Below, in pieces: positions 1-5,921 of a stretch of DNA of 5,921 nucleotides. The notes under the pieces were generated by a model, which saw only the letters and a list, made by a program, of their open reading frames with translations, ran no database searches and was not told where the DNA came from. Each line of letters opens with the position of its first letter. Positions within the stretch are counted from its first letter, which is position 1. A program made the translations under genes and the position numbers. Source of the stretch: Lysobacteraceae bacterium (GTDB lineage Bacteria; Pseudomonadota; Gammaproteobacteria; Xanthomonadales; Xanthomonadaceae); NCBI GenBank assembly GCA_004173415.1, contig SEHC01000141.1, positions 1 through 5,921 of the forward strand, written 5' to 3'.

Positions 1-842
1 GCCTGCGCCCACTCGTCGCTGGCCAGCAGCACCGCCGCCGCACCGTCGGTGAGCGGGGTGGAATTGGCCGCGGTCAGGGTGCCGCGGCCGGAGGTCTTGT
101 CGAAGGCCGGCTTCAGCGTGGCCAGCTTCTCCAGCGAGGTGTCGGCACGCAGGATGTTGTCGCGCTCCAGCCCGCGGAACGGCGCGATCAGGTCGTCGAA
201 GAAACCGCGCTGGTAGGCCGCGGCCAGCTTGTGGTGCGAGGCCACCGCCAGTTCGTCCTGGGAATCGCGCGAGATGCTCCATTGCTTGGCCATGTCCTCG
301 CAGTGGTCGCCCATGCTCTTGCCGGTGCGCGGCTCGGCCACGCCGGGGAACTCGGGCTTGAACTCGCCGAACTTGAATCCCTTGACCAGCGCCTTGAGCT
401 TGTCGCCGGTGGCCTTGGCCCGGTTCGCCGCCAGCAGCCGCGCCCGCAGCTTCTTGCCATACACGATCGGCACTTCGGAGGTGGTGTCCGAGCCGCCGCC
501 GATGCCCGAGTCGATCTGGCCCAGCGCGATCTTGTTGCCGATGTGGATGATGCTGTCCAGGCTGGTGCCGCAGGCCCGCTGCAGGGTGATGCCGGGGGTC
601 AGCGGCGACAGGCCGGAGGAGAGCGCGGCTTCACGGCCCAGGTTCCAGTCACTGGAATGCTTGATCACCGCGCCCATCGCCACTTCGCCCAGCTGCTGGC
701 CATGCAGGCCGAACCGTTCCACCAGCGCGCCCAGGGTGCGCACCGACATGCCCAGGTTGCCGACATCCGCATAGGCGGTGTTCTGGCGGCAAAAAGGTAT
801 ACGGACGCCGCCGAGGATGGCGACGGGTCGGACTGCGGTCAT
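1..842 (-). CDS. FadI-type acetyl-CoA acyltransferase (thiolase), 3' end outside window
   Basis: Thiolase, expected to catalyse thiolytic cleavage of 3-ketoacyl-CoA (fatty acid beta-oxidation) or the reverse condensation of acetyl-CoA in the cytoplasm. About 280 N-terminal residues are visible. The N-terminus carries the thiolase-typical GGVRIPFCRQ (residues 11-20). The nucleophilic cysteine is C91 in QRACGTSLDS, followed by a glycine-rich GIGGGSDTTSEVP (113-125). Residues 130-175 form the long basic insertion seen in FadI-like rather than FadA-like thiolases. TLTAANSTPLTDGAAAVLL (255-273) is the family signature just before the C-terminal half. The C-terminal catalytic His and second Cys lie beyond the left edge. 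The ATG at 842 is chosen because GAGG (852-849 on the minus strand) sits 6 nt upstream. The family is near certain. The choice between degradative FadI and a biosynthetic acetyl-CoA acetyltransferase is not settled, so no symbol is given. Confidence 0.93.
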   Translation of the reverse strand, partial: MTAVRPVAILGGVRIPFCRQNTAYADVGNLGMSVRTLGALVERFGLHGQQLGEVAMGAVIKHSSDWNLGREAALSSGLSPLTPGITLQRACGTSLDSIIHIGNKIALGQIDSGIGGGSDTTSEVPIVYGKKLRARLLAANRAKATGDKLKALVKGFKFGEFKPEFPGVAEPRTGKSMGDHCEDMAKQWSISRDSQDELAVASHHKLAAAYQRGFFDDLIAPFRGLERDNILRADTSLEKLATLKPAFDKTSGRGTLTAANSTPLTDGAAAVLLASDEWAQ

Positions 843-907
843 GGGGAACCTCGCGGAGAGCATGGGGTGGGTGCAGGATCGCGTACCGGTGCCGCGCGGG
901 CGGCAGG

Positions 908-913
908 CATAAT
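908..913 (+). promoter_or_regulatory. Candidate -10 element for the plus-strand two-gene unit
   Basis: CATAAT differs from the TATAAT consensus by one base and would start transcription near 920, about 35 nt before the ATG at 955. No good -35 hexamer lies 16-18 bp upstream (the region around 884-891 reads TACCGGTG), so an activator may be needed or the site may be chance. A second similar hexamer, TGTAAT, lies at 919-924. Confidence 0.25.
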
Positions 914-916
914 GCA

Positions 917-945
917 AGTGTAATGCCCACTCACCGGCCAACCAA
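917..945 (-). promoter_or_regulatory. Candidate sigma-70 promoter for the thiolase gene
   Basis: Read on the minus strand, TTGGTT (945-940) and TACACT (922-917) are separated by exactly 17 bp. They match the -35 consensus at 3 of 6 and the -10 consensus at 4 of 6. Transcription would start near 910, giving a leader of about 68 nt before the ATG at 842. Placement in the divergent intergenic region supports it; the modest consensus match limits confidence. Confidence 0.4.
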
Positions 946-954
946 CCGCTGACC

Positions 955-1854
955 ATGACTCGATCGGGAACCGCGACGCAATCGATGGACCAATACGTGA
1001 TGGGCGTGCTGGCGCTGGAGCTGTCGGCGGGAAGCGCGCCGGCGCATGCGGCCTTGCCACCGGCACAGGCCGGCGAGCTGGCCGCGCTGCTGGGCCGCGA
1101 CCTGTCGAAACTGGCGCCGGGCGCGGGCGCACTGGATTTCAGCTTCGCCGCGGCCCATTTCGATCCGGCCGAAGTGCTGCGCCCCGGCTGGCCCCTGCAT
1201 CGTCGCCTGCTGGAGCTGCTTCCGCCAGTGATGGGACCGGATCACCACGCGCGCCTGATCGCCTTCGGCGCCGACGCGCACGGCCATGTGCCGCTGCCGT
1301 TCCAGGCCGAGCCGGGACTGCGCGGCGGCTCCTTGCGCGTGCTGCCGTTCCTGCTGAGCGGCGACCCCCATACGCTGCTCGCCGTGGGCGAACGGCTCGA
1401 GGAGGCCCTGCTCGACACCGGCATGGCCCAGGCCGATACCGCCCTGCTGGCCCAGCAGGCGTTCGGCGCGAAGGTCGAACACGCGCGCTACCTGACCGTG
1501 CACGACCTGGCCGCCATGGTTGCCCTGCAATACGCCAACCAGGGACTGCAGCACTTGTGGCCGGTGATCGAAACCGCGTTGATGGCGCGGGCCGAGGAGA
1601 CCTGGCTGGACGCCCCGCCGGAGCCACTGCTGCGCTACGCCGGCGGCGAGGCGCATATCGCCCTGTTCGAACCACAGGCCTGGCGCGCGCGCTATGCGCC
1701 GGGGCTCAGCGACGAGGCCAGGCTCGAACGCGCCTACCACCATTTCCAGGCCCGGCAGCAGCAACTGGCCGCGATACTCGAGGCCCACGGCATCGCGGTC
1801 ACCTTCGCCTATTGCCCAGGCAACGACGACGCACGCCAGACCCTGCGCGCCTGA
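955..1854 (+). CDS. Conserved-looking protein of unknown function, 299 aa
   Basis: I do not recognise this protein. It appears to be a soluble cytoplasmic protein: no signal peptide, no hydrophobic run long enough for a membrane helix, and a single cysteine (C287). It is rich in Ala and Leu and carries many His residues, including GPDHHARLIAFGADAHGH (94-111). A polar helix-like stretch, YHHFQARQQQLAAILEAH, occupies 261-278. Codon third positions are strongly G/C, as in the neighbours, which supports real coding on this strand over the long antisense frame. The start is uncertain. ATG 955 is the first possible ATG (in-frame stop at 910-912) but has no Shine-Dalgarno. ATG 985 (M11) is a plausible alternative because the first ten codons have less typical codon use. 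The stop lies 28 bp before the methyltransferase start, so the two genes are probably one transcript. Confidence 0.75.
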   Translation: MTRSGTATQSMDQYVMGVLALELSAGSAPAHAALPPAQAGELAALLGRDLSKLAPGAGALDFSFAAAHFDPAEVLRPGWPLHRRLLELLPPVMGPDHHARLIAFGADAHGHVPLPFQAEPGLRGGSLRVLPFLLSGDPHTLLAVGERLEEALLDTGMAQADTALLAQQAFGAKVEHARYLTVHDLAAMVALQYANQGLQHLWPVIETALMARAEETWLDAPPEPLLRYAGGEAHIALFEPQAWRARYAPGLSDEARLERAYHHFQARQQQLAAILEAHGIAVTFAYCPGNDDARQTLRA

Positions 1855-1870
1855 CCCAGGCGTTGCCACC

Positions 1871-1885
1871 AAAGGAGTTCCATTG
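1871..1885 (+). promoter_or_regulatory. Shine-Dalgarno and TTG start deciding the methyltransferase N-terminus
   Basis: AAAGGAG (1871-1877) lies 5 nt before TTG (1883-1885), directly after the upstream stop codon. The open frame extends upstream to an ATG at 1694, but that part lies inside the 299-aa gene in another frame and has no comparable ribosome-binding site. The TTG is therefore taken as the start. Confidence 0.8.
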
Positions 1886-2710
1886 ACCACGAGCGCCGCG
1901 TTCCTCGACGAGCACCACCTGCGGGTCGGCGATGTCGACTTCCATTGCCATTACCTCTGGGGCGTGGACGCGACAGTGCCGGAGGGCTTCCTCCCGATCG
2001 CCAAGGACCGCGCCCAGGTCGAGCGTTACCTGCGCCTGTGCGACGAGTTGCGTCCCGGGGTGATCGTGGAACTGGGCATCCACCGCGGCGGCAGCGCCGC
2101 GCTGCTGCATGCCTTGAACCAGCCGCGCCGCCTGGTCGCCATCGAACTGGAGCGCGAGCCGCCGCCGGCCCTGTCCGGCTATGTCGCGCGCCGCGGCCTG
2201 GAGTCGGTGCTGAAGCCGCATTACGGCGTCGACCAGGCCGACCGCGATGCAGTGGCCTCGATCATGGCCGCCGAACTGGGTGGCGAGCAGATCGACCTGG
2301 TGATCGACGATGCCTCCCACCTGCTCGAGCAGTCACGGGTGTCTTTCGAAACGCTGTTCCCCCTGTTGCGCCCCGGCGGTGTCTACGTGATCGAGGACTG
2401 GAACGCCGACCACATCGTCGCCGACGGTTTCGCCGCGGTCGCCGCCGACCCTGCCCGACCCGGCCATGCCGGGCTGGTCGCCGCGCTGCGCCAGGCCCAT
2501 GCCGCCGAGCCGGTGCCGCACGTGCGCCTGATCCGGCTGGCGCTGGAACTGGTCCTGGCGCGGGCGAGTTCGCGCGATGTCATCCGCGAAGTCACGGTGA
2601 TGGACAACTGGGTGCTGGTCCGGCGCGGCGATGAACCGATCGACCCCGCCTCGTTCCGGCTGGCCGACCTGGTCACCGATCATTTCCAGAACCTGCGTCC
2701 GCTGGCCTGA
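1883..2710 (+). CDS. Class I SAM-dependent methyltransferase, probably metal-dependent O-methyltransferase
   Basis: A 275-aa Rossmann-fold methyltransferase. VIVELGIHRGGSAALLHAL (60-78) is motif I, the glycine-rich SAM-binding loop. E88 in LVAIELE ends the second strand and would bind the SAM ribose. DLVIDDASHLLEQS (138-151) and LFPLLRPGGVYVIEDW (158-173) are typical of the Methyltransf_24/CmcI/MycE-like group. From recall, MycE-type sugar O-methyltransferases bind Mg2+ through an Asp and a later Glu-Asp pair, with a catalytic His three residues after the first Asp. Here D143, H146, E171 and D172 fit that spacing. The substrate cannot be read from sequence; a sugar, lipid or small-molecule hydroxyl is an inference. 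It starts at TTG behind a strong ribosome-binding site 28 bp after the unknown gene, so co-transcription is likely. The stop codon sits in the loop of a stem-loop at 2698-2719. Confidence 0.88.
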   Translation: MTTSAAFLDEHHLRVGDVDFHCHYLWGVDATVPEGFLPIAKDRAQVERYLRLCDELRPGVIVELGIHRGGSAALLHALNQPRRLVAIELEREPPPALSGYVARRGLESVLKPHYGVDQADRDAVASIMAAELGGEQIDLVIDDASHLLEQSRVSFETLFPLLRPGGVYVIEDWNADHIVADGFAAVAADPARPGHAGLVAALRQAHAAEPVPHVRLIRLALELVLARASSRDVIREVTVMDNWVLVRRGDEPIDPASFRLADLVTDHFQNLRPLA

Positions 2711-2719
2711 GCCAGCGGA
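2698..2719. terminator. Perfect 9-bp inverted repeat over a stop codon, between convergent genes
   Basis: TCCGCTGGC and GCCAGCGGA form a perfect 9-bp stem around a 4-nt loop, CTGA, that contains the methyltransferase TGA. It sits between the convergent ends of the methyltransferase (2710) and sodC (2744), where a bidirectional terminator would be expected. No T tract follows on either strand, so it is not a canonical intrinsic terminator. It could instead protect the 3' ends of the mRNAs. Confidence 0.45.
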
Positions 2720-2743
2720 AGACTTCAGCACCGGCAACCCGCT

Positions 2744-3307
2744 TTACTGAGTGATCCTGATCACCCCGCAGGCCACCCTCGCGCCGGCGTTGCCGGCCGG
2801 CTGGCTGCTGTAGTCGTCGGCGGCCGCGTGCACCACCAGGGCACGACCGCCGATGTCGTTGACCGCGCCCCCGCCCAGGGTGACGCCGCTGAGGTGCACG
2901 TTCACGTTGACCACGCCTTCGGCGTTGGCCACCACGTTGTCCATGTCCCCGGCATGGTGGGCGCCGGACTTTGCCTTGCCATGCGCGGCAGCGAACGGGT
3001 TGAAGTGCGGGCCGGCGCTGCTGGCATCGGCGGCGCTGCAATCGCCCTTCTCGTGGACGTGGAAGCCATGGCTGCTGTTGGGCGGAAGCCCGCCCACGGT
3101 GCCGGTAAGGTGCACGCCACCGGCCATGGGCACGGCGGTGATCTTGCCGCTGACCAGGCTGGCCGAAGCCGGGGCCAGGTTGGCGATGGCCTGGCGCGCG
3201 GTGCTTATCGTGGGCACCGGCGGCGACTGCGCGGATTTCGGTGCGGGGGTCGTGCCGCAGGCGGTGGCGAGGACGCTGGTGGCGATGGCCAGGAGGGCGA
3301 GGCGCAT
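2744..3307 (-). CDS. sodC: Cu/Zn superoxide dismutase, exported
   Basis: Dismutates superoxide to oxygen and hydrogen peroxide outside the cytoplasm. The 187-aa protein keeps the full catalytic set. By family alignment, copper ligands are H83 and H85 (in GFHVHEKGDC), the bridging H101 (GPHFNP), and H160 (ALVVHAAADD). Zinc ligands are H101, H109, H118 and D121 (HHAGDMDN). The disulfide pair is C90 and C180, and the substrate-guiding Arg is R177 in GNAGARVACGVI. Residues 1-17 are a short export signal ending in ATAC, so C17 may be lipidated, although Ala at -3 is a weak lipobox; periplasmic or lipid-anchored location is inferred. Residues 20-45 look like a flexible Pro/Ser/Thr linker. The ATG at 3307 is preferred over an in-frame ATG at 3358 because GGAG lies 7 nt upstream and the signal peptide starts there. 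It follows ntrC on the same strand after 90 bp and converges with the methyltransferase. Confidence 0.96.
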   Translation of the reverse strand: MRLALLAIATSVLATACGTTPAPKSAQSPPVPTISTARQAIANLAPASASLVSGKITAVPMAGGVHLTGTVGGLPPNSSHGFHVHEKGDCSAADASSAGPHFNPFAAAHGKAKSGAHHAGDMDNVVANAEGVVNVNVHLSGVTLGGGAVNDIGGRALVVHAAADDYSSQPAGNAGARVACGVIRITQ

Positions 3308-3340
3308 GGGTTTGCTCCGGTGGAAACAGGCTTGGACCAT

Positions 3341-3355
3341 AACCGGATCGCGGTT
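3341..3355. repeat. Short inverted repeat upstream of sodC
   Basis: AACCG and CGGTT flank a 5-bp spacer in the 90-bp gap between ntrC and sodC, about 34 bp before the sodC start. This could be an operator half-site pair or chance. I see no strong -35/-10 pair for sodC in the gap. Confidence 0.2.
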
Positions 3356-3397
3356 CATATCCCATGAAGCAGGAACCGGCGCGGCGGCCAGACGCGG

Positions 3398-4861
3398 CTA
3401 CGACCGCTTGCGTCCCGGCCCCAGCTTGCGGGTCACCGTATTGCGGCCCAGGCCGAGCCGGGTCGCTGCTTCGGCGCGGCGCCCGTGGGTCAGGCGCAGG
3501 GCCACTTCCAGCAGGGTCTGGTCGAGCCGCTGCCGGGCCTCGGCATGCAGGCCTTCGGCGCCGGCGGCCAGTCGCGCCTCCGCCCAGGAGGCCAGCACCT
3601 GCTCCCATTCCTGGGCACCGGTAGCGGCGACGGGGCGGACCAGCACGCCCTGCAGGTCGAAGGCGGTGATCGTTTCGCCGGGGGCCAGGGCCGCCAGGCG
3701 CCAGCACACGTTTTCCAGCTCGCGCACGTTGCCGGGCCAGTCGTGGCCGCGCAGGATCTCCACGGCGGGCGCGGCGAAACGCTTGGCCGGCGCCCCGAGC
3801 TTGCGCGAGGCGACGGCGAGGAAGGTCTCCGCCAGCCGGATCACGTCGCCGCGGCGCTCGCGCAGTGGCGGCAACTGCAGGCGCACGACATCCAGTCGAT
3901 GCAGCAGGTCGGCGCGAAAACGCCCCGCGGCCACCGCTGCCTCCAGGTCCTGGTGGGTGGCGGCGACGACCCGCACGTCGACCCGGATCAGCTCGCGCCC
4001 GCCCACGCGGAAAAACTCGCCCTCGGCCAATACCCGCAGCAACCGGGTCTGCAGCGGCAGCGGCATGTCGCCGATCTCGTCCAGGAACAGGGTGCCGCCG
4101 TCGGCCTGTTCGAAGCGGCCGACATGGCGGCGCTGGGCGCCGGTGAAGGCGCCGGCCTCGTGGCCGAACAGCTCGCTTTCCAGCAGCTCGGACGGGATCG
4201 CCGCGGTGTTGAGCGCGACGAAGGGCTTGCCGGCGCGCGGAGACTCGCGGTGCAGGGCGCGGGCGACCAGTTCCTTGCCGGTGCCGGTTTCGCCGGTGAC
4301 CAGCACCGACAACGGCGCCTGGGCCAGGCGCCCGATCGCCCGGAACAGCGCGCGCATGGCCGGGGTGTCGCCGATCAGTTCGGCCCGGTCGGCGCCGGCC
4401 TGGGGCTGCACGTCGGCAGGCGCAGGCAGGTCCACGGCGGCGACATCGGGCAGCGCCCGCGCCGCCAGGGCGATGGCGTCGTCCAGGTCGAACGGCTTGG
4501 ACAGGAATTCATGCGCGCCGCCGCGGAAGGCGCCGGCGGTGCTGGCCACGTCGGTGTAGGCCGACATCACGATCACCGGCAACTGCGGATGGGCCAGTTT
4601 CAGCTTGTCCAGCAGCACCAGTCCGTCGTCGCCGGGCATGCGCACGTCGGTAAAGATCAGGTCGGGAGCGGGCAGGCCCGAGGCGTCGCGTGCCGACAGC
4701 GCCTGCAGGGCGGCGGCGGCGCTGTCGAAGCCGTCGACCGCATAGCCGGCGTCGCGCAGCGCGGTGGCCAGCACGAAGCGCACCGAACGGTCGTCATCGA
4801 CCACCCAGATGCGCTGGGCCCCGGGCGCGGCGGGGGCGAAGGAGGCCGGATCAATGGACAT
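3398..4861 (-). CDS. ntrC: Nitrogen regulation response regulator NtrC (sigma-54 activator)
   Basis: Phosphorylated by NtrB under nitrogen limitation, it activates sigma-54 promoters of nitrogen assimilation genes. The 487-aa protein has three domains. Receiver (about 17-140): acidic pocket VVDDD (20-24), phospho-acceptor D72 in TDVRMPG, S100, and K122 in SKPFD. AAA+ domain (about 160-395): Walker A GETGTGKE (190-197), GAFTGA sigma-54 loop (237-242), Walker B GGTLFLDE (255-262), sensor I region VVAATHQDL (298-306), arginine-finger region FRADLLHRLDV (315-325), and sensor II WPGNVRELEN (375-384). C-terminus: Fis-type helix-turn-helix with GRAEAATRLGLGRNTVTRKL-like sequence (460-480), close to the classical NtrC ending. 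E. coli NtrC has 469 residues, so the length is normal. ATG 4861 is chosen over ATG 4903, which would add 14 residues ahead of the receiver fold, because a GGGGAG Shine-Dalgarno precedes 4861. It overlaps ntrB by 11 bp, implying translational coupling. Confidence 0.96.
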   Translation of the reverse strand: MSIDPASFAPAAPGAQRIWVVDDDRSVRFVLATALRDAGYAVDGFDSAAAALQALSARDASGLPAPDLIFTDVRMPGDDGLVLLDKLKLAHPQLPVIVMSAYTDVASTAGAFRGGAHEFLSKPFDLDDAIALAARALPDVAAVDLPAPADVQPQAGADRAELIGDTPAMRALFRAIGRLAQAPLSVLVTGETGTGKELVARALHRESPRAGKPFVALNTAAIPSELLESELFGHEAGAFTGAQRRHVGRFEQADGGTLFLDEIGDMPLPLQTRLLRVLAEGEFFRVGGRELIRVDVRVVAATHQDLEAAVAAGRFRADLLHRLDVVRLQLPPLRERRGDVIRLAETFLAVASRKLGAPAKRFAAPAVEILRGHDWPGNVRELENVCWRLAALAPGETITAFDLQGVLVRPVAATGAQEWEQVLASWAEARLAAGAEGLHAEARQRLDQTLLEVALRLTHGRRAEAATRLGLGRNTVTRKLGPGRKRS

Positions 4862-5921
4862 GCGGGGACTCCCCGGGTGGGTGGGTGTCGGCACGCGGCT
4901 CATCGGCCTGCGGCAGCAGCAGGGCGAACACCGTGTGCCCCGGGCGCGAGCGGTAGGTCAGCGAGCCGCGATGCTCGCGGACCACCTGCTGGGCCAGGGC
5001 CAGGCCCAGGCCGCTGCCTTCGGCGCGGCCGCTGACCAGCGGCAGGAACAGGTGCTCGGCCAGCTCCTCGGGCACGCCCTTGCCGTCATCGATGATCTCC
5101 ACGCGCAGGGCCATCGGATAGGGATGGTCGTGGATGCGCACGCCGTGCTCGACGCGCGTGCGCAGGGTGACGCTGGCGGCGCCGGCCTGGATCGCGTTGC
5201 GCACCAGGTTCCAGACCGCCTGGGTCAGGCGGTCGGCGTCGCCGGAGAATTCCGGGATGCTGGGGTCGTAGTCGCGTTGCAGGCGCACCGACCAGCCGCC
5301 TTCGGTTTCGGCCAGGCGCAGCACGCGCTCCAGCACGACGTGGATGTTGAGTTCGGTGTGCGGCCGCGGCGGCGAAGGCGAAAGCAGTTGCTCCAGCAGG
5401 CCGTTGAGGCGCTCGATCTCCGATTCCATGAGTCCGATCAGTTCGCGCTCGTCTTCGTTGTCGTCGCGATGCAGGGCGCGTCGGGCCAGCAGTTGCGCGG
5501 CGCCCTTGAGGCCGGCCAGCGGGTTGCGCAATTCGTGGGCCAGGCCCTTGAGGGCGGCGCCGAGCGCACTGGGCAGGGCCTGGGCCGGATCCAGGGCGGG
5601 GAATTCGTCGAGCGGATGGGCCTCCAGCAGCCAGCAGCCGTCTTCCAGCCGCGACAGCCAGCCCTCGGCGAAGTGTTGGCTCTCGCCGGGCAGGCCCAGG
5701 GTCATGCGCTGCAGACGCAGCACGTCGCTGTCGCTGTCCTGCAGGGACTGCTTGCGGAGGAACCGGGCCATGGCATCGCCATCCATTTCCAATGCCGCCA
5801 GGGATTGCCCCTGCAGGCGCCGTGCGCTGACCCCCATCCAGCGGGCAAAGGCAGGATTGACGCCGAGCAGGTTGCCCTCGGCGTCCGCCCAGGCCACCGC
5901 CGTGCTGAGCACCTCGGCGGC
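4851..5921 (-). CDS. ntrB: Nitrogen regulation sensor kinase/phosphatase NtrB, 5' end outside window
   Basis: Cytoplasmic histidine kinase/phosphatase that, in the known system, reads nitrogen status through PII protein and sets NtrC phosphorylation. The visible 356 residues (numbered from the right edge) begin inside a PAS-like domain (about 1-100, with the VNPAFARWMG stretch at 21-30). The dimerisation/phosphotransfer box is GLAHELRNPLAGLKGAAQLL (126-145), with phospho-acceptor H129. The ATPase domain has the N box WNLVRNAIQA (237-246, N238 and N242), a G1 box DDGKGVP (278-284), and GSGLGLALAQ (302-311). The ending RPGHTVFALLLPQ (326-338) matches the NtrB family; an 18-residue hydrophilic tail follows. 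No membrane helices are visible. In E. coli NtrB the phospho-acceptor is H139, so only about 10-20 residues should be missing. An in-frame GTG at 5912 is probably not the true start, because the open frame continues past the edge and the PAS fold needs upstream residues. Confidence 0.94.
   Translation of the reverse strand, partial: AAEVLSTAVAWADAEGNLLGVNPAFARWMGVSARRLQGQSLAALEMDGDAMARFLRKQSLQDSDSDVLRLQRMTLGLPGESQHFAEGWLSRLEDGCWLLEAHPLDEFPALDPAQALPSALGAALKGLAHELRNPLAGLKGAAQLLARRALHRDDNEDERELIGLMESEIERLNGLLEQLLSPSPPRPHTELNIHVVLERVLRLAETEGGWSVRLQRDYDPSIPEFSGDADRLTQAVWNLVRNAIQAGAASVTLRTRVEHGVRIHDHPYPMALRVEIIDDGKGVPEELAEHLFLPLVSGRAEGSGLGLALAQQVVREHRGSLTYRSRPGHTVFALLLPQADEPRADTHPPGESPHVH
4862..4875 (-). 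promoter_or_regulatory. ntrC ribosome-binding site inside a short GC hairpin
   Basis: On the minus strand, GGGGAG (4874-4869) lies 7 nt before the ntrC ATG. It is embedded in CGGGG-AGT-CCCCG (4875-4863), a perfect 5-bp all-GC stem with a 3-nt loop ending 1 nt before the start codon. In the mRNA this fold would mask the ribosome-binding site unless ribosomes finishing ntrB, whose stop lies downstream at 4853-4851, open it. Confidence 0.5.

Noticed and set aside
231..923. Plus-strand open frame opposite the thiolase
   Set aside because: The minus-strand thiolase motifs explain the coding here; the plus frame is a mirror shadow with no family resemblance.
931..1890. Long open frame (319 codons) on the minus strand opposite the 299-aa gene
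   Set aside because: It lies antisense to a frame with G/C-rich third positions, has Arg/Gln/Gly-biased composition typical of shadow frames in GC-rich DNA, and resembles no known family.
3308..3358. Longer sodC start at ATG 3358
   Set aside because: It would put 17 charged and polar residues ahead of the export signal and has no good Shine-Dalgarno, whereas ATG 3307 has both a signal peptide and GGAG at 7 nt.
3308..3400. Possible sigma-54 promoter ahead of sodC that would make it an NtrC target
   Set aside because: The nearest match has a GG but lacks the required GC at the -12 position with correct spacing, so no -24/-12 element can be supported.
2853..4559. 568-codon plus-strand open frame across sodC and ntrC
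   Set aside because: It runs antisense to two clear protein families and has Arg/Ser/Ala-rich low-complexity translation, so it is a GC-rich shadow.
3485..5035. 516-codon plus-strand open frame across ntrC and the end of ntrB
   Set aside because: It is antisense to two recognised genes with intact motifs, and its translation is Gly/Gln/His/Arg-rich with no recognisable domain.

Overview
The window is about 5.9 kb of very GC-rich bacterial chromosome. Coding is dense, and third codon positions are almost all G or C. The gene set and protein style (a FadI-like thiolase, ntrB-ntrC, and a secreted Cu/Zn superoxide dismutase) suggest a gammaproteobacterium of the Xanthomonadaceae/Lysobacteraceae type, such as Stenotrophomonas, Xanthomonas, Lysobacter or Luteimonas. 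That placement is inferred from recall of such proteins, not from a search. I see no mobile element, CRISPR array, rRNA or tRNA, and no gene-free stretch over 300 bases.

Layout, left to right. (1) 1-842, minus: the N-terminal two thirds of a FadI-type acetyl-CoA acyltransferase, cut by the window's left edge. (2) 843-954: a 112-bp divergent promoter region. (3) 955-1854 and 1883-2710, plus: a tight two-gene unit of an unrecognised 299-aa protein followed by a class I SAM-dependent methyltransferase that starts at TTG behind a strong Shine-Dalgarno. (4) 2698-2719: a perfect inverted repeat around the methyltransferase stop codon, lying between convergent genes. (5) 2744-3307, minus: sodC, an exported Cu/Zn superoxide dismutase with all metal ligands. 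(6) 3398-4861 and 4851-5921, minus: ntrC and ntrB, overlapping by 11 bp; ntrB is cut at its 5' end by the right edge.

ntrB and ntrC form a complete nitrogen-sensing two-component pair. NtrB is the PAS-containing histidine kinase/phosphatase, and NtrC is its receiver-AAA+-Fis response regulator with an intact GAFTGA motif for sigma-54. sodC lies 90 bp downstream on the same strand and could be reached by readthrough, but it has its own Shine-Dalgarno and possibly its own promoter. The plus-strand pair and the thiolase are transcribed divergently from each other and show no functional link to nitrogen control.

Most of the window is ordinary core genome. I found no convincing evidence of a new system. 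The least explained parts are the 299-aa protein with its methyltransferase partner, a hairpin that would hide the ntrC ribosome-binding site, and the stem-loop over the methyltransferase stop codon.
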